A stretch of DNA of 34,623 nt from Desulfuromonadaceae bacterium (GTDB lineage Bacteria; Desulfobacterota; Desulfuromonadia; Desulfuromonadales; JAAYDE01). The translations under genes and the position numbers were made by a program. The first letter of the stretch is position 1. Each line of letters starts with the position of its first letter. Positions 26,730 to 34,623 of this stretch are shown in pieces. The stretch lies in the NCBI GenBank assembly GCA_012512925.1, contig JAAZDE010000060.1:1-34623 (forward strand). The letters are read 5' to 3'. The notes below the pieces were generated by a model. It saw nothing but the letters and a program-made list of their open reading frames with translations. It searched no databases and was not told the DNA's origin.

Positions 26730-27524
26730 ATGACCCCTGACAACACGCCTCAGGCAATCAACCGCCTCATCCGCATCGTCGCTGCCCTTCGATCTCCCCG
26801 GGGCTGTCCCTGGGATCGGGACCAGACCCCCGCCTCCCTGAGACGCTTTCTTCTGGAAGAGGCCTACGAAGTCCTGGAAGCTTTGGACCAGGAAGATATC
26901 ACCAACATCCGCCTGGAATTGGGGGACCTTCTCCTCCAGATCGTCCTCCTCTCGCGGATGTTCGAGGAGAGCGGCCTGTTCGGCCTGAGCGACGTGGCGA
27001 ACGGCATCGCCGACAAACTGGTGCTCCGTCACCCCCACGTCTTCCAGGGAACCGATATCGGCGACAGGGACGATCTGGACCGTCAGTGGGACAGGATCAA
27101 GGCCGCTGAAAAAGAGGGCGGTAAGAGGAAAGGCGTCCTCGCCGGCATTCCCCGCCGGCTGCCGGCCCTGCTGCGGGCCCAGAAAGTGACCGAAAGAGCC
27201 GCCAGAGTCGGCTTCGACTGGCCGGACCGGCACGGAGTGGAGGAGAAAATCGCCGAAGAGGTGGCGGAATTTCTCGAGGCCTGCGGCAACCGCTCACCGG
27301 TCGGCATCGAAAACGAATTCGGCGATCTTCTCTTTTCCCTGGTCAATCTGGCGCGTTTCCTGGATATCTCGGCGGAAGACGCGCTGCGCAAAACGATCGG
27401 CCGTTTTCAGCGGCGCTTCGAATTCATCGAGGAAAATCTTCGGGAAAAGGGCAAAACCATCGAGGAATCATCCCTCGATGAGATGAATCTGTTTTGGGAA
27501 CGGGCCAAGCAATCCATCCCCTGA
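26730..27524 (+). CDS. mazG: Nucleoside triphosphate pyrophosphohydrolase MazG
   Basis: MazG hydrolyses NTPs and dNTPs to monophosphates and pyrophosphate, cleaning nucleotide pools and, in E. coli, lowering ppGpp. The 264-residue product has two MazG domains. The first has GCPWDRDQTPASLRRF and the metal-binding EEAYEVLEALDQED and ELGDLLLQIVLL; the second has VGFDWPDRHG, EEVAEFLEA and NEFGDLLFSLVNLARFL. E. coli MazG is 263 residues. I prefer ATG 26730 (GAGG 5 bases upstream) for length and family N terminus; ATG 26673, with AAGGA 4 bases upstream, would add 19 residues. It is divergent from yceD and converges on ogt. Confidence 0.94.
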   Translation: MTPDNTPQAINRLIRIVAALRSPRGCPWDRDQTPASLRRFLLEEAYEVLEALDQEDITNIRLELGDLLLQIVLLSRMFEESGLFGLSDVANGIADKLVLRHPHVFQGTDIGDRDDLDRQWDRIKAAEKEGGKRKGVLAGIPRRLPALLRAQKVTERAARVGFDWPDRHGVEEKIAEEVAEFLEACGNRSPVGIENEFGDLLFSLVNLARFLDISAEDALRKTIGRFQRRFEFIEENLREKGKTIEESSLDEMNLFWERAKQSIP

Positions 27525-27837
27525 CTCGCGGGCAAAAAACCTTTGCATCCCGGGACCTTCCCGAGTTTTCCACAATTTCTGTTGAAAACCTGTTTAAAAG
27601 GTTGTGAAAAGAGAAGCGAAAGGCAACTGTTACAAGCCGCTTCCACAATCTGCCCAAAAATTAGGCTTTTGAATATTCCATAGATTTTTCAGAAAGTTAG
27701 CTTTTACATCCAGCCCCTTCAAAAGATTTTCAGCGGCCGGCCGAAAGGAATCGGAATCGCCCCCCCGGCCAGCCTTGCGAATCCTGACAAAATCCTCGTT
27801 CTTGGGGATAAAGGACAAAACAGGACAGGATTTCCCC
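27525..27837. other. Convergent gene-free region with DnaA-box-like sites
   Basis: No coding frame of family character is visible in these 313 bases between mazG (plus) and ogt (minus). A weak terminator-like hairpin for mazG is at 27551-27563 (CGGGA/TCCCG, then AGTTTT). Bases 27566-27574 read TTTTCCACA, one mismatch from the DnaA box TTATCCACA, and 27580-27588 on the other strand read TTTTCAACA (two mismatches). A further CTTCCACAA is at 27640-27648. An AT-rich stretch follows (about 27651-27732). GGCCGGCCG (27735-27743) can pair with CGGCCAGCC (27766-27774) over a large loop. Confidence 0.5.
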
Positions 27838-28368
27838 CTAGCCGAACAGGGCCCCTTCCAACTCCAAAAGTTTCCTCTTGGTAGAGATCCCTTCGCCCCC
27901 GGAAAAACCGTGCAGGGACCCATCGGCGGCCACCACCCGATGACAGGGGACGGCAAGAAGGAAGGGGTTGGCAGCCACGGCGCGCCCCACGGCGCGAGCG
28001 GCCCGGGGCCGTCCCGTTCGCGCCGCCAGTCCGCCATAAGAGATGGTGGCGCCATAAGGGACCAGCATCAGTTGGCCATAGACCTCTTGCTGAAAGGGGG
28101 ACAGGAAACTGAAATCCAGTTCCAGTTGAAAGGCTTGCCGCCTCCCTTCCAGATACTCCAGGATCTGCCCTCTGGCCGCCACAAGCCGGGGGGATTCCCG
28201 CAGTCGTGCCGCCGGGCGGACACTGAGCAGTTCCTTTTCCAGAGACGCCCGGCTTTTCCCCAGCAGGATTCCCTGAAGCGCTGACTGGCCGTCGATGACC
28301 GTTACCCATCCCAAAGAGGTGGGGAAAAAAAGATAATCCACCGGTTGAGCGACAAGGGATTGTTTCAT
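27838..28368 (-). CDS. ogt: Methylated-DNA--protein-cysteine methyltransferase (MGMT/Ogt type)
   Basis: This suicide repair protein takes alkyl groups from O6-alkylguanine or O4-alkylthymine onto its own cysteine. The 176-residue product has an N-terminal ribonuclease-like fold (about 1-88) and the C-terminal DNA-binding and acceptor domain (about 90-176): PFQQEVYGQLMLVPYGATIS, SYGGLAARTG, ARAVGRAVAANPF, and the acceptor PCHRVV with Cys142, then GFSGGEGISTKRKLLELEG. It has no Ada metal-binding domain, so it is the constitutive, Ogt-like type. Its ATG overlaps the murJ stop as ATGA. DNA repair has no obvious tie to murJ; the pairing may be only transcriptional. Confidence 0.93.
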   Translation of the reverse strand: MKQSLVAQPVDYLFFPTSLGWVTVIDGQSALQGILLGKSRASLEKELLSVRPAARLRESPRLVAARGQILEYLEGRRQAFQLELDFSFLSPFQQEVYGQLMLVPYGATISYGGLAARTGRPRAARAVGRAVAANPFLLAVPCHRVVAADGSLHGFSGGEGISTKRKLLELEGALFG

Positions 28369-29942
28369 GGCCGTACCTTCCTGGCTATTTTGTTTTTTAT
28401 CAGGTCAAGGATCTCGCCGGCCTGTGGAACCCGGCACAGAAAGCAGCCGACGGCAAAGAGCGCGATGCCGGAAAAAACGGCGGCGCCGAGAACCAGAAGT
28501 TTAAAACCACCACGACCGGTCTGTTCCCACGGCCCCAGACCAAGGATCCAAAAGACGGCGGCGGCCATGACCAGAACGAGGGGAAGCAGCCACCTGAGAT
28601 CCCTGACTATGCTCCCGAAACCGAGGGGACCGATCCTCCCCTTCAGCGCCCGCCATAACAGCAGGCTGTTGACAGCGGCCGAAAGGGTGCCGGCGGCGGC
28701 CAGGCCGACATGCCCCCAGAGGAGCATGAAGGGGAGACCGCAGCCAACGTTCACGATCAGGGTCCAGAAAGAGATCCGCACCGGCGTCCGGGTGTCCTTG
28801 AGAGCGTAGAAAACCGGCGCCAGAATCCGGCTGAGGCCGACGAAAAGAAGACCCGGCGCATAGGCGACCAGGGCCTGGGCGGTACGGCGCACCTCCTCAT
28901 AGCCGAAGGTTTCGTTCATGAAAAAGAGACTGAAGACGGGGACGGAACAGACCATCAGGCCGGCGGCGGCGGGCAGAGTCACGAAACCGATCAGCACCAT
29001 GGAAAAACGCAACGATTCCTTCAGGTCGCCGGCATGGTCGAGGGCGGCGTGACGGCTCATGGCCGGCAGCACCGCCTGGGCCAGGGAGACGATGAAGATC
29101 CCTTGGGGAAACTCGAAAAGGCGCTGGGCATAATAGAGATAGGAAACACTTCCTTCGGGGAGGAAGGAAGCCATCAGGCGGCTGATGGTCAGGTTGATCT
29201 GGTAGATGGCGATGCCGGCGATGCCGGGCAGCATCAGCAGGGCCGCCCTGCGGACATCGGCATCCAGAAAACGCCGCGCCGGCCGTGGCAGGAAACCGGC
29301 CCGGAAAAGGAGTGGAAACTGGATCAGCAACTGAATCGCCCCGCCCATCAAAACTCCCGCCGCCAGGGCCAGAATGGGAGTTTCGAGATGGGGAGAGAGA
29401 AACCAGGCCGACCCGATCATGCACAGATTGAGAAACAGGGGGGCCAGAGAAGGGAGGAAAAACCGGCCGAGGACATTCAGAATACCGGTGACCAGGGCGA
29501 GCAGACTGACAAAGAAAAGATAAGGGAACATGATCCGGTTGAGCAGATCAGTCAGTTCCAGTTTGCCGGCGACCGTGGCGAAGCCGCCCCCGAAAAGCCT
29601 CACCAGCAGTGGTGAGGCCAGAACACCCGCCAGCGTGACGGCGGTCATTACCAGGACCAGAAAGGTCCAGCAGCGGTCGGCGAAACGTTTGGCCTCCTCC
29701 TGTCCGCGCAGATGATAGATTTCGGAGAAGGTCGGAACGAAGGCCGCGGTCAAAGAGCCTTCGGCAAAAAAACGCCGGAAAAGGTTGGGGATGGTAAAGG
29801 CGACAAAGAAAGCGTCGGAAGCGAAACCGGCCCCGAACAGGCGGGCGATGACCATGTCCCGGGCCAACCCGGTGACCCGGCTCAGGGAGGTGGCCATCCC
29901 CATGATTCCGGTAGCCCGGAAGATCTTTCCCTTTTCCGACAT
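28365..29942 (-). CDS. murJ: Lipid II flippase MurJ
   Basis: MurJ flips lipid II, the peptidoglycan precursor, across the inner membrane. The 525-residue protein is hydrophobic throughout, with about 14 transmembrane helices expected from the MOP family. Family patterns are MGMATSLSRVTGLARDMVIARLFGAG, split over the first helix and loop, then SDAFFVAFTIPNLFRRFFAEGS and AFVPTFSEIY. The start is ATG 29942 with GAGG 9 bases upstream; an earlier TTG at 29957 is less likely. It is divergent from rpsT and has ogt overlapping its stop. No confident promoter hexamers were found in the AT-rich stretch upstream. Confidence 0.95.
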   Translation of the reverse strand: MSEKGKIFRATGIMGMATSLSRVTGLARDMVIARLFGAGFASDAFFVAFTIPNLFRRFFAEGSLTAAFVPTFSEIYHLRGQEEAKRFADRCWTFLVLVMTAVTLAGVLASPLLVRLFGGGFATVAGKLELTDLLNRIMFPYLFFVSLLALVTGILNVLGRFFLPSLAPLFLNLCMIGSAWFLSPHLETPILALAAGVLMGGAIQLLIQFPLLFRAGFLPRPARRFLDADVRRAALLMLPGIAGIAIYQINLTISRLMASFLPEGSVSYLYYAQRLFEFPQGIFIVSLAQAVLPAMSRHAALDHAGDLKESLRFSMVLIGFVTLPAAAGLMVCSVPVFSLFFMNETFGYEEVRRTAQALVAYAPGLLFVGLSRILAPVFYALKDTRTPVRISFWTLIVNVGCGLPFMLLWGHVGLAAAGTLSAAVNSLLLWRALKGRIGPLGFGSIVRDLRWLLPLVLVMAAAVFWILGLGPWEQTGRGGFKLLVLGAAVFSGIALFAVGCFLCRVPQAGEILDLIKNKIARKVRP

Positions 29943-30049
29943 GTCTTGAGACCTCAACGCCTGATAGTTAGGAAATTTAATCCCCTTAAAGAAAAAGATA
30001 ACATTCCGGAAAATAAACGATTTTTATTTTTACAAAGCATTTTTTTCTG

Positions 30050-30079
30050 TTGACGGAAAACCACCCCGAATGTTATAAG
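30050..30079 (+). promoter_or_regulatory. Predicted sigma-70 promoter for rpsT
   Basis: TTGACG (30050-30055) and TATAAG (30074-30079) are 18 bases apart, each matching 5 of 6 consensus positions, with an AT-rich stretch just upstream that could act as an UP element. The predicted leader before the rpsT start is about 95-100 bases. Confidence 0.65.
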
Positions 30080-30098
30080 AGGCCGTTCGAAAGACCGT

Positions 30099-30112
30099 CG
30101 CTTTATAAAGCG
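30099..30112. repeat. 14-bp perfect palindrome in the rpsT leader
   Basis: CGCTTTATAAAGCG lies about 20 bases downstream of the rpsT -10. As DNA it is a symmetric site of operator type; as RNA it could make only a short 5-bp stem with a 4-base loop. Its role is unknown. Confidence 0.5.
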
Positions 30113-30183
30113 TCCAGAGCTGCAACGACCCACTGGAGCTGAATCGATCTTTCGCCAAACCAAATACCCTCAGGAGGAGAAAC

Positions 30184-30447
30184 TTGGCCAACCATAAGTC
30201 CGCAATCAAAAGGAATAAACAGAACAGCGTGCGCAACGAGCGCAACGCCCATATCCGCACCACTCTCCGCACCTTCGTCAAGAAGGTCCGCCTGGCCGTT
30301 TCCGGAAACGACGCTGCGGAAGCCGCGGCGGCCCTTGAGAAAACCATCCCCCTCATCGACAAGGCGGCCTCCAAAGGTATTCTTCACAAAGCCACCGCCA
30401 GCCGGAAAATCTCTCGGCTGTCCAAGCTGGTCAACACGATCCGCTGA
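30184..30447 (+). CDS. rpsT: 30S ribosomal protein S20
   Basis: S20 is a primary 16S rRNA-binding protein of the small subunit. The 87-residue, very basic, helical product starts [19 protein letters not shown] and has the family features [33 protein letters not shown]. The start codon is TTG at 30184, preceded at 6 bases by a full AGGAGG. E. coli rpsT also starts with UUG, which is needed for its autogenous translational control, so similar control is plausible here. It is a single-gene unit with its own promoter upstream and a strong terminator downstream within holA. Confidence 0.97.
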   Translation: MANHKSAIKRNKQNSVRNERNAHIRTTLRTFVKKVRLAVSGNDAAEAAAALEKTIPLIDKAASKGILHKATASRKISRLSKLVNTIR

Positions 30448-30453
30448 TCCGTT

Positions 30454-31494
30454 TCAGACCTTTCGAGACCTTCCAGGCCCCTTCTCGGGGCCTTTGCTTT
30501 TTCCCACGGCGACGATCCTTGCCGCCAGAGATTCGAGCAGGGCAGCGCCGTCGACGGAACTGCTTTTGAGGGCCCGGTCGGTCTCCAGAAACCATTCAAA
30601 GATCCTCTGGTATTCCCGCGAGCCGAAGCAGGCCGCCTGCCCCCTCATCCGGTCCAGAAAATAGGGCGGAAATTCGGCCTGACGGGCGATGGCCGACCCT
30701 TCCGCCTTCTGCCGCCCCATCGTTTCACAGATCCACAGCTGGCGGAAATGCCTGATCAGCATGGAAAGCACGAAAAGGGGCGCCGCCCCTTCTTCGAGCA
30801 GCTGACGCAGCAGGGTCAGGGCCGCAGCCCCATCACAACCCCCCACCGCGTTGATAACATCAAAAACGGAAGCGGCGCTGCCGTCCAGGGTCGCCTCGAC
30901 GATATCCTCCACCGTGGCGGACTTCTTCTCGCCCAGAAAAGAAAAAAGCTTATCGAGTTCCACCTGCCAGTTGACGCTTTCCGTTCCGCAGCGCTGGCAG
31001 AAAAGGGAAAGGGCATCGCCACTGAAGCGCACCCCGCGCTCCGCCCCCTTTTCCTTGACCAGCGCCGCCAGCTGGAATTCCCTGGGCCGGGGAAATTCCA
31101 CCACCAGGGCACTCTTGCGAAGGGCCTGGAACAGCCGCTGCCGTTTGTCGGGGGTGCCCGCGGTCAGCACCACCACGGTTTCCGCAACCGGCTGCTGGAG
31201 GTAATCGATCAGCAGCGGATGATGGGAGGTGGACATCTCCAGGACATTCTTCACCACCACCACCCTCCTTGGAGCGAATGCCGGCAAGGTCTGGGCGGCG
31301 TCGAGGATTCCCTCAATATCGTTGTCGCGGCCCGAAAATTGGTGGAGATTGAAATCCCGTTGCTGCGGTTCGAGAAGGGAGTCGATGGTCAGACGCAGGG
31401 ATTCCTCCAGAGAGGAGGCATCCTCTCCGTAGAAAAAAAGAAGGGCGGGAATTTCCCGCCGCTGCAGTTTTTTCTTGAGTTCTGCGGAAGTCAT
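30454..31494 (-). CDS. holA: DNA polymerase III, delta subunit
   Basis: HolA is the clamp-loader subunit that opens the beta sliding clamp. The 346-residue protein has the family N-terminal domain (LFFYGEDASSLEESLRLTI; TLPAFAPRRVVVVKNV), the middle segment with VEFPRPREFQLAALVKEKG and LCQRCGTESVNWQVELDKL-like pattern (here LFCQRCG), and a C-terminal collar domain with FDVINAVGG and LIRHFRQLW. The last codons, KGPEKGPGR, are written by the rpsT terminator hairpin, so coding and terminator are superimposed. The gene follows lptE by 21 bases, completing leuS-lptE-holA. Confidence 0.94.
   Translation of the reverse strand: MTSAELKKKLQRREIPALLFFYGEDASSLEESLRLTIDSLLEPQQRDFNLHQFSGRDNDIEGILDAAQTLPAFAPRRVVVVKNVLEMSTSHHPLLIDYLQQPVAETVVVLTAGTPDKRQRLFQALRKSALVVEFPRPREFQLAALVKEKGAERGVRFSGDALSLFCQRCGTESVNWQVELDKLFSFLGEKKSATVEDIVEATLDGSAASVFDVINAVGGCDGAAALTLLRQLLEEGAAPLFVLSMLIRHFRQLWICETMGRQKAEGSAIARQAEFPPYFLDRMRGQAACFGSREYQRIFEWFLETDRALKSSSVDGAALLESLAARIVAVGKSKGPEKGPGRSRKV
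30475..30502 (+). terminator. Intrinsic terminator of rpsT, inside holA coding sequence
   Basis: AGGCCCC (30475-30481) pairs with GGGGCCT (30487-30493) around TTCTC, followed by TTGCTTTTT. It begins 28 bases after the rpsT stop and overlaps the last codons of holA on the other strand. Confidence 0.85.
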
Positions 31495-31515
31495 CCGGCT
31501 GTGAATATCCGATGG

Positions 31516-32040
31516 TCAGAAATTGGCGGTGATACGGTTGTACAGCTCCTCCGCCAACCGCTCGCTGATATCCTTCTGGGCCAGCGCCTCGCCGCTCTCC
31601 TCCAGCCCACGGTCGAAGGAAGCCTGGTACTCATCACTCCAGGAAGCGCTCCCCTTCCACAACACCCGGTTGTCTCCCACGGAACGGAGGACAGCCTGGC
31701 AGGTGATGGAGGATCGGTATTCGGTGATGTCGTCCTCCCGGCCGGAGTAGGCCGAGGCGCTGCTCATGTAGGAGGAGACGGTGCCGCTGAGAATCGCTTC
31801 GGCGGCCTTGGGGTCTTCCACCACCTCGACATTCAATGCCTTGGAAAAGCGCCGGATGACCGCATTGGAAACGAGGTTTTCGAGAAACGGCTCGGAGGTG
31901 CGGTTTTCGAAAAAAGCGACATAGATGACCCGCACCCCCTCGGGCAGACGATCCCCCTGCCCGCCGGGGAGGTGGTAGCCGCAGCCGAAAAGCCCGGCAA
32001 GAAGGAACAGAACGAGAATTTTTGGGGATAGCTTCATCAT
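31516..32040 (-). CDS. lptE: LPS-assembly lipoprotein LptE
   Basis: LptE is the outer-membrane lipoprotein that plugs and helps assemble the LptD barrel for LPS export. The 174-residue precursor has a lipoprotein signal peptide with lipobox LFGC (Cys20) followed directly by GYHLPG, the classical LptE start. Next are VIYVAFFENRTSEPFLENLV, VVEDPKAAEAILSGTVSSY and a C-terminal ISERLAEELYNRI. The ATG at 32040 abuts the leuS stop (TGA-ATG-ATG); either of two tandem ATGs may be used, and there is no strong ribosome site, so coupling to leuS is likely. LptE sequences diverge widely, but lipobox, size and leuS-lptE-holA order agree. Confidence 0.9.
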   Translation of the reverse strand: MMKLSPKILVLFLLAGLFGCGYHLPGGQGDRLPEGVRVIYVAFFENRTSEPFLENLVSNAVIRRFSKALNVEVVEDPKAAEAILSGTVSSYMSSASAYSGREDDITEYRSSITCQAVLRSVGDNRVLWKGSASWSDEYQASFDRGLEESGEALAQKDISERLAEELYNRITANF

Positions 32041-34605
32041 TCAGCCGACCACGATGTTGACCAACCGGTTGGGAATCACCACCACTTTCCGAACCTCCTT
32101 GCCCTCCACGAACCGGACCACGTTGGCATCGGCCAGGGCGATCTCGCGGACCAGGCTGTCGGCGGCGTCGGTGGGCACCTGAATCTTGCCGCGCACCTTG
32201 CCGTTGACCTGAATCACCACCAGCTTTTGCTCCTCGACCAGCGCCGCCTCGTCCCAGACGGGCCATCCCGCTTTCTCCACTCCTTCCTCATGACCCAAAA
32301 CCGACCACAGTTCCTCGGCGAAATGGGGCACGAAGGGATTGAGCAACCGGATCACCGTCTCCAGGGCCAGGCCCAGGGTGCGGGGATAGTTCTCCTTGCC
32401 CGGAGCGGCGCTGACCGCGTTGACCAGTTCCATCACGGCGGCGATGGCCGTATTGAACTGGAACCGGTTCTCGATATCCTCGGTCACCTTCTTGATGGCC
32501 TGATGGATGGAGCGCTTCAGGGAGCGGACCACCGCCTGGGTCTGAGCATCCTGCCGGTCGGCGGCGCCGTCTTTCAGAAGGGCGAAATTCTCGTAAACGA
32601 TCCGCCACACCCGGTTGAGAAAGCGGTAGGCTCCTTCGACGCCCCGTTCGCTCCACTCCAGATCCTTTTCCGGAGGGGCGGCGAAAAGGCAGAAGAGGCG
32701 GGCCGTGTCGGCGCCGTACTGGCCGATCAGCACATCAGGGTCGACCACGTTCTTCTTCGACTTGCTCATCTTTTCCTTGCGGCCGATGAGGGCCTCGGCC
32801 CCGCACTTGCGGCATTTCCCCTCTACCACCTCCTCGGGGAACAGCCAGCCGTGCCGGGGGCACTTCTGGGTCTCCTTGCAGACCATGCCCTGGGTGAGCA
32901 GGTTCTGGAAGGGCTCGCCGACCCGGACCAGATCGAGGTCTCTCAAGGCCTTGGTGTAGAAGCGGGAATACAGAAGGTGCATAACGGCGTGTTCGACACC
33001 GCCGATGTACTGATCGACCGGCATCCAGTAATCGACCGCCGCTTTGTCGATGGGGCCTTCCTCGTAGCGGGGACAGGCGTAGCGGAGGAAATACCAGGAA
33101 CTTTCGACAAAGGTATCGAAAGTGTCGGTTTCACGCCGTGCCGGGGCGCCGCAGCGGGGGCAACTGGTGTGGACGAAAGAAGGACAGGCGGCCAGGGGGC
33201 TCCCCCCTTCGGGACGGAATTCGACATCCTTGGGCAGGATCACCGGCAGATCCTCTTCGGGCACCGGCACCATGCCGCAGGCGTCGCAATAGATGATGGG
33301 AATCGGCGTCCCCCAGTAACGCTGCCGGGAAACCCCCCAGTCGCGCAGCCGGAAATTGACCTTGCGCTGTCCGATCCGCCGTTGCTCCAGATGATCGGCG
33401 ATCCTTTCCTTGGCCGTTTCGTTGTCGAGGCCGTTGAATTCCCCCGAGTTGACCATGGTTCCCGGGTCGGTGTAGGCCCCGGTCATGGTCTCCGCAGAAA
33501 GTTCCTGACCGGGAGGCTGAATGACCACGGTCATCGGCAGGTTGTATTTGCGGGCGAATTCGAAATCCCTCTGGTCGTGGGTGGGAACCGCCATCACCGC
33601 GCCGGTGCCGTAATCCATAAGGACAAAATTGGCCAGCATCACCGGCATCTCCTGGCCGGTCAGCGGATTGAGGCAATAGGCGCCGGTGAAGACCCCTTCC
33701 TTTTCGTAATCCTCACTGGTCCTTCTGATCTTGTCCTCTTTGCGGATGCGGCCGATGAAGTCTTCAACCTCGGAACGCCGTTCGGCGGTGGTCAGTTTCA
33801 GGGCCAGGGGATGTTCAGGGGCCAGGCTCATGAAGGTGGCCCCGAAAAGGGTGTCCTGGCGGGTGGTGAAGACGCGGATGCGAATCTCGGAGTCGGCCAC
33901 CGGAAAATCGATCTCACAGCCGATGGAACGCCCGATCCAGTTGCGCTGCATGATCAGCACCGGCTCGGGCCAACCGCTCATGCGATAGGTTTCGTCGAGC
34001 AGTTCCTGGGCATAGTCGGTTATTTTGAAAAACCACTGCTCCAGTTCCTTCGGCTCCACCTCGCTGTGACAGCGCCAGCAACACCCCTCTTCCACCTGTT
34101 CGTTGGCCAGCACGGTAAGACATTGGGGACACCAGTTGACCGCCGAGCGCTTCTTGTAGGCCAGCCCCTTTTCCAGCATTTTAAGAAAAATGAGCTGCTC
34201 CCACCGGTAATATCCGGGATCGCAGGTGGCGATTTCCCGCTCCCAATCGTAGGAAAAGCCCATCTTCATCAGCTGGGCTTTCATGTTGGCGATATTTTCG
34301 TAAGTCCAGATGGCTGGATGGATGCCCCGTTCGATGGCGGCGTTCTCGGCCGGCATGCCGAAGGCGTCCCAGCCCATGGGGTGGATGACGTTGAATCCCT
34401 GCATTCTTTTGAATCGCGCCACCACGTCGCCGATGGAGTAGTTGCGCACATGCCCCATATGAATCCGCCCCGACGGATATGGGAACATCTCCAGCAGATA
34501 GTATTTTTTTCGGGATTCGTTCTCCGTCGCCCGGAACGAGTGGTCCGCGTTCCAGAAATCCTGCCATTTCCCCTCTACGACGGCGGGGAGATAACGCTCT
34601 TCCAT
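32041..34605 (-). CDS. leuS: Leucyl-tRNA synthetase
   Basis: LeuRS charges tRNA(Leu) and edits misactivated amino acids. The 854-residue class I enzyme has the HIGH-equivalent HMGH (49-52, in [19 protein letters not shown]), a cysteine cluster of zinc-module type (CPQC near 155, CCWRC near 171), the CP1 editing domain (about 220-415) with [41 protein letters not shown], and KMSKS near 611-615. Before KMSKS a further Cys/His-rich insert (CPRHGW and CRKCG) is visible. The anticodon domain and the C-terminal leucyl-specific domain follow. The ATG at 34605 has GGAGG 6 bases upstream. Its promoter lies outside the window. Complete and of normal length. Confidence 0.98.
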   Translation of the reverse strand: MEERYLPAVVEGKWQDFWNADHSFRATENESRKKYYLLEMFPYPSGRIHMGHVRNYSIGDVVARFKRMQGFNVIHPMGWDAFGMPAENAAIERGIHPAIWTYENIANMKAQLMKMGFSYDWEREIATCDPGYYRWEQLIFLKMLEKGLAYKKRSAVNWCPQCLTVLANEQVEEGCCWRCHSEVEPKELEQWFFKITDYAQELLDETYRMSGWPEPVLIMQRNWIGRSIGCEIDFPVADSEIRIRVFTTRQDTLFGATFMSLAPEHPLALKLTTAERRSEVEDFIGRIRKEDKIRRTSEDYEKEGVFTGAYCLNPLTGQEMPVMLANFVLMDYGTGAVMAVPTHDQRDFEFARKYNLPMTVVIQPPGQELSAETMTGAYTDPGTMVNSGEFNGLDNETAKERIADHLEQRRIGQRKVNFRLRDWGVSRQRYWGTPIPIIYCDACGMVPVPEEDLPVILPKDVEFRPEGGSPLAACPSFVHTSCPRCGAPARRETDTFDTFVESSWYFLRYACPRYEEGPIDKAAVDYWMPVDQYIGGVEHAVMHLLYSRFYTKALRDLDLVRVGEPFQNLLTQGMVCKETQKCPRHGWLFPEEVVEGKCRKCGAEALIGRKEKMSKSKKNVVDPDVLIGQYGADTARLFCLFAAPPEKDLEWSERGVEGAYRFLNRVWRIVYENFALLKDGAADRQDAQTQAVVRSLKRSIHQAIKKVTEDIENRFQFNTAIAAVMELVNAVSAAPGKENYPRTLGLALETVIRLLNPFVPHFAEELWSVLGHEEGVEKAGWPVWDEAALVEEQKLVVIQVNGKVRGKIQVPTDAADSLVREIALADANVVRFVEGKEVRKVVVIPNRLVNIVVG

Positions 34606-34623
34606 GCCTGACCTCCAAGACGG

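Noticed and set aside
27719-28309. A 196-codon minus-strand frame overlapping ogt
   Set aside because: It lies in a different frame from the clear methyltransferase with PCHRVV, and has no family features.
32227-34611. A 794-codon open frame on the plus strand opposite leuS
   Set aside because: It mirrors leuS almost exactly, has no family-like motif, and is the usual effect of GC-rich codon use on the opposite strand.
1-34623. tRNA, rRNA, CRISPR arrays, insertion sequences, toxin-antitoxin or defence genes
   Set aside because: I looked on both strands and saw no candidate; all sizeable genes are housekeeping and codon use appears uniform.

Overview
The window is a stretch of core bacterial chromosome of about 58-60% G+C (estimated by eye). 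Gene content and order fit a Desulfuromonadales/Geobacterales-type organism (the Geobacter, Desulfuromonas and Pelobacter group). The pointers are the fabZ-lpxD-ompH-bamA-lolD-lolC/E-lysS block, the yceD-rpmF-plsX-fabHDG-acpP-fabF-rpiB-glyA-comEB-nrdR-ribD-ribE-ribBA-ribH-nusB block, and leuS-lptE-holA beside rpsT and murJ. The LPS and outer-membrane genes show a Gram-negative envelope. The genus assignment is inference; no rRNA or tRNA gene is present to support it.

Layout. (1) 1-6310, minus strand: outer-membrane biogenesis (lolC/E and lolD for lipoprotein release, bamA, the OmpH/Skp chaperone, lpxD, and fabZ cut by the window edge), with a likely promoter before bamA. (2) 6341-9034, minus: lysS and prfB. 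The prfB gene carries the classical programmed +1 frameshift and must be read through it to give a 366-residue RF2. (3) 9035-9449: a divergent spacer with a strikingly AT-rich core. (4) 9450-11893: rlmI on plus, then pncA (nicotinamidase) and an Hsp20 chaperone on minus. (5) 12063-26554, all minus: a long run that starts at a near-consensus promoter before yceD and reads yceD, rpmF, plsX, fabH, fabD, fabG, acpP, fabF, rpiB (fatty-acid and phospholipid supply). After an intrinsic terminator it continues with glyA, comEB, nrdR, ribD, ribE, ribBA, ribH, nusB, hom (one-carbon, dNTP control, riboflavin, antitermination, homoserine). (6) 26730-27524, plus: mazG. (7) 27525-27837: a gene-free convergent spacer with DnaA-box-like sites. 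(8) 27838-29942, minus: an MGMT/Ogt-type methyltransferase and murJ. (9) rpsT on plus, with its own promoter, a UUG start and a terminator lying inside the 3' end of holA. (10) 30454-34605, minus: leuS-lptE-holA.

Together these genes supply envelope building blocks (fatty acids, lipid A acylation, LPS transport, peptidoglycan precursor flipping, BAM and Lol assembly) alongside translation and cofactor genes. Many genes overlap by 1-4 bases (ATGA, GTGA, TGATG), and lpxD, plsX and rpsT use TTG starts. I see no mobile element, CRISPR array, defence system, tRNA or rRNA. No undescribed system is evident. The points worth a second look are regulatory and structural: RF2 recoding, a probable leaderless yceD mRNA, a terminator embedded in holA, hairpins between acpP and fabF, a His-to-Gln change in the RibB motif, and DnaA-box-like and AT-rich spacers.
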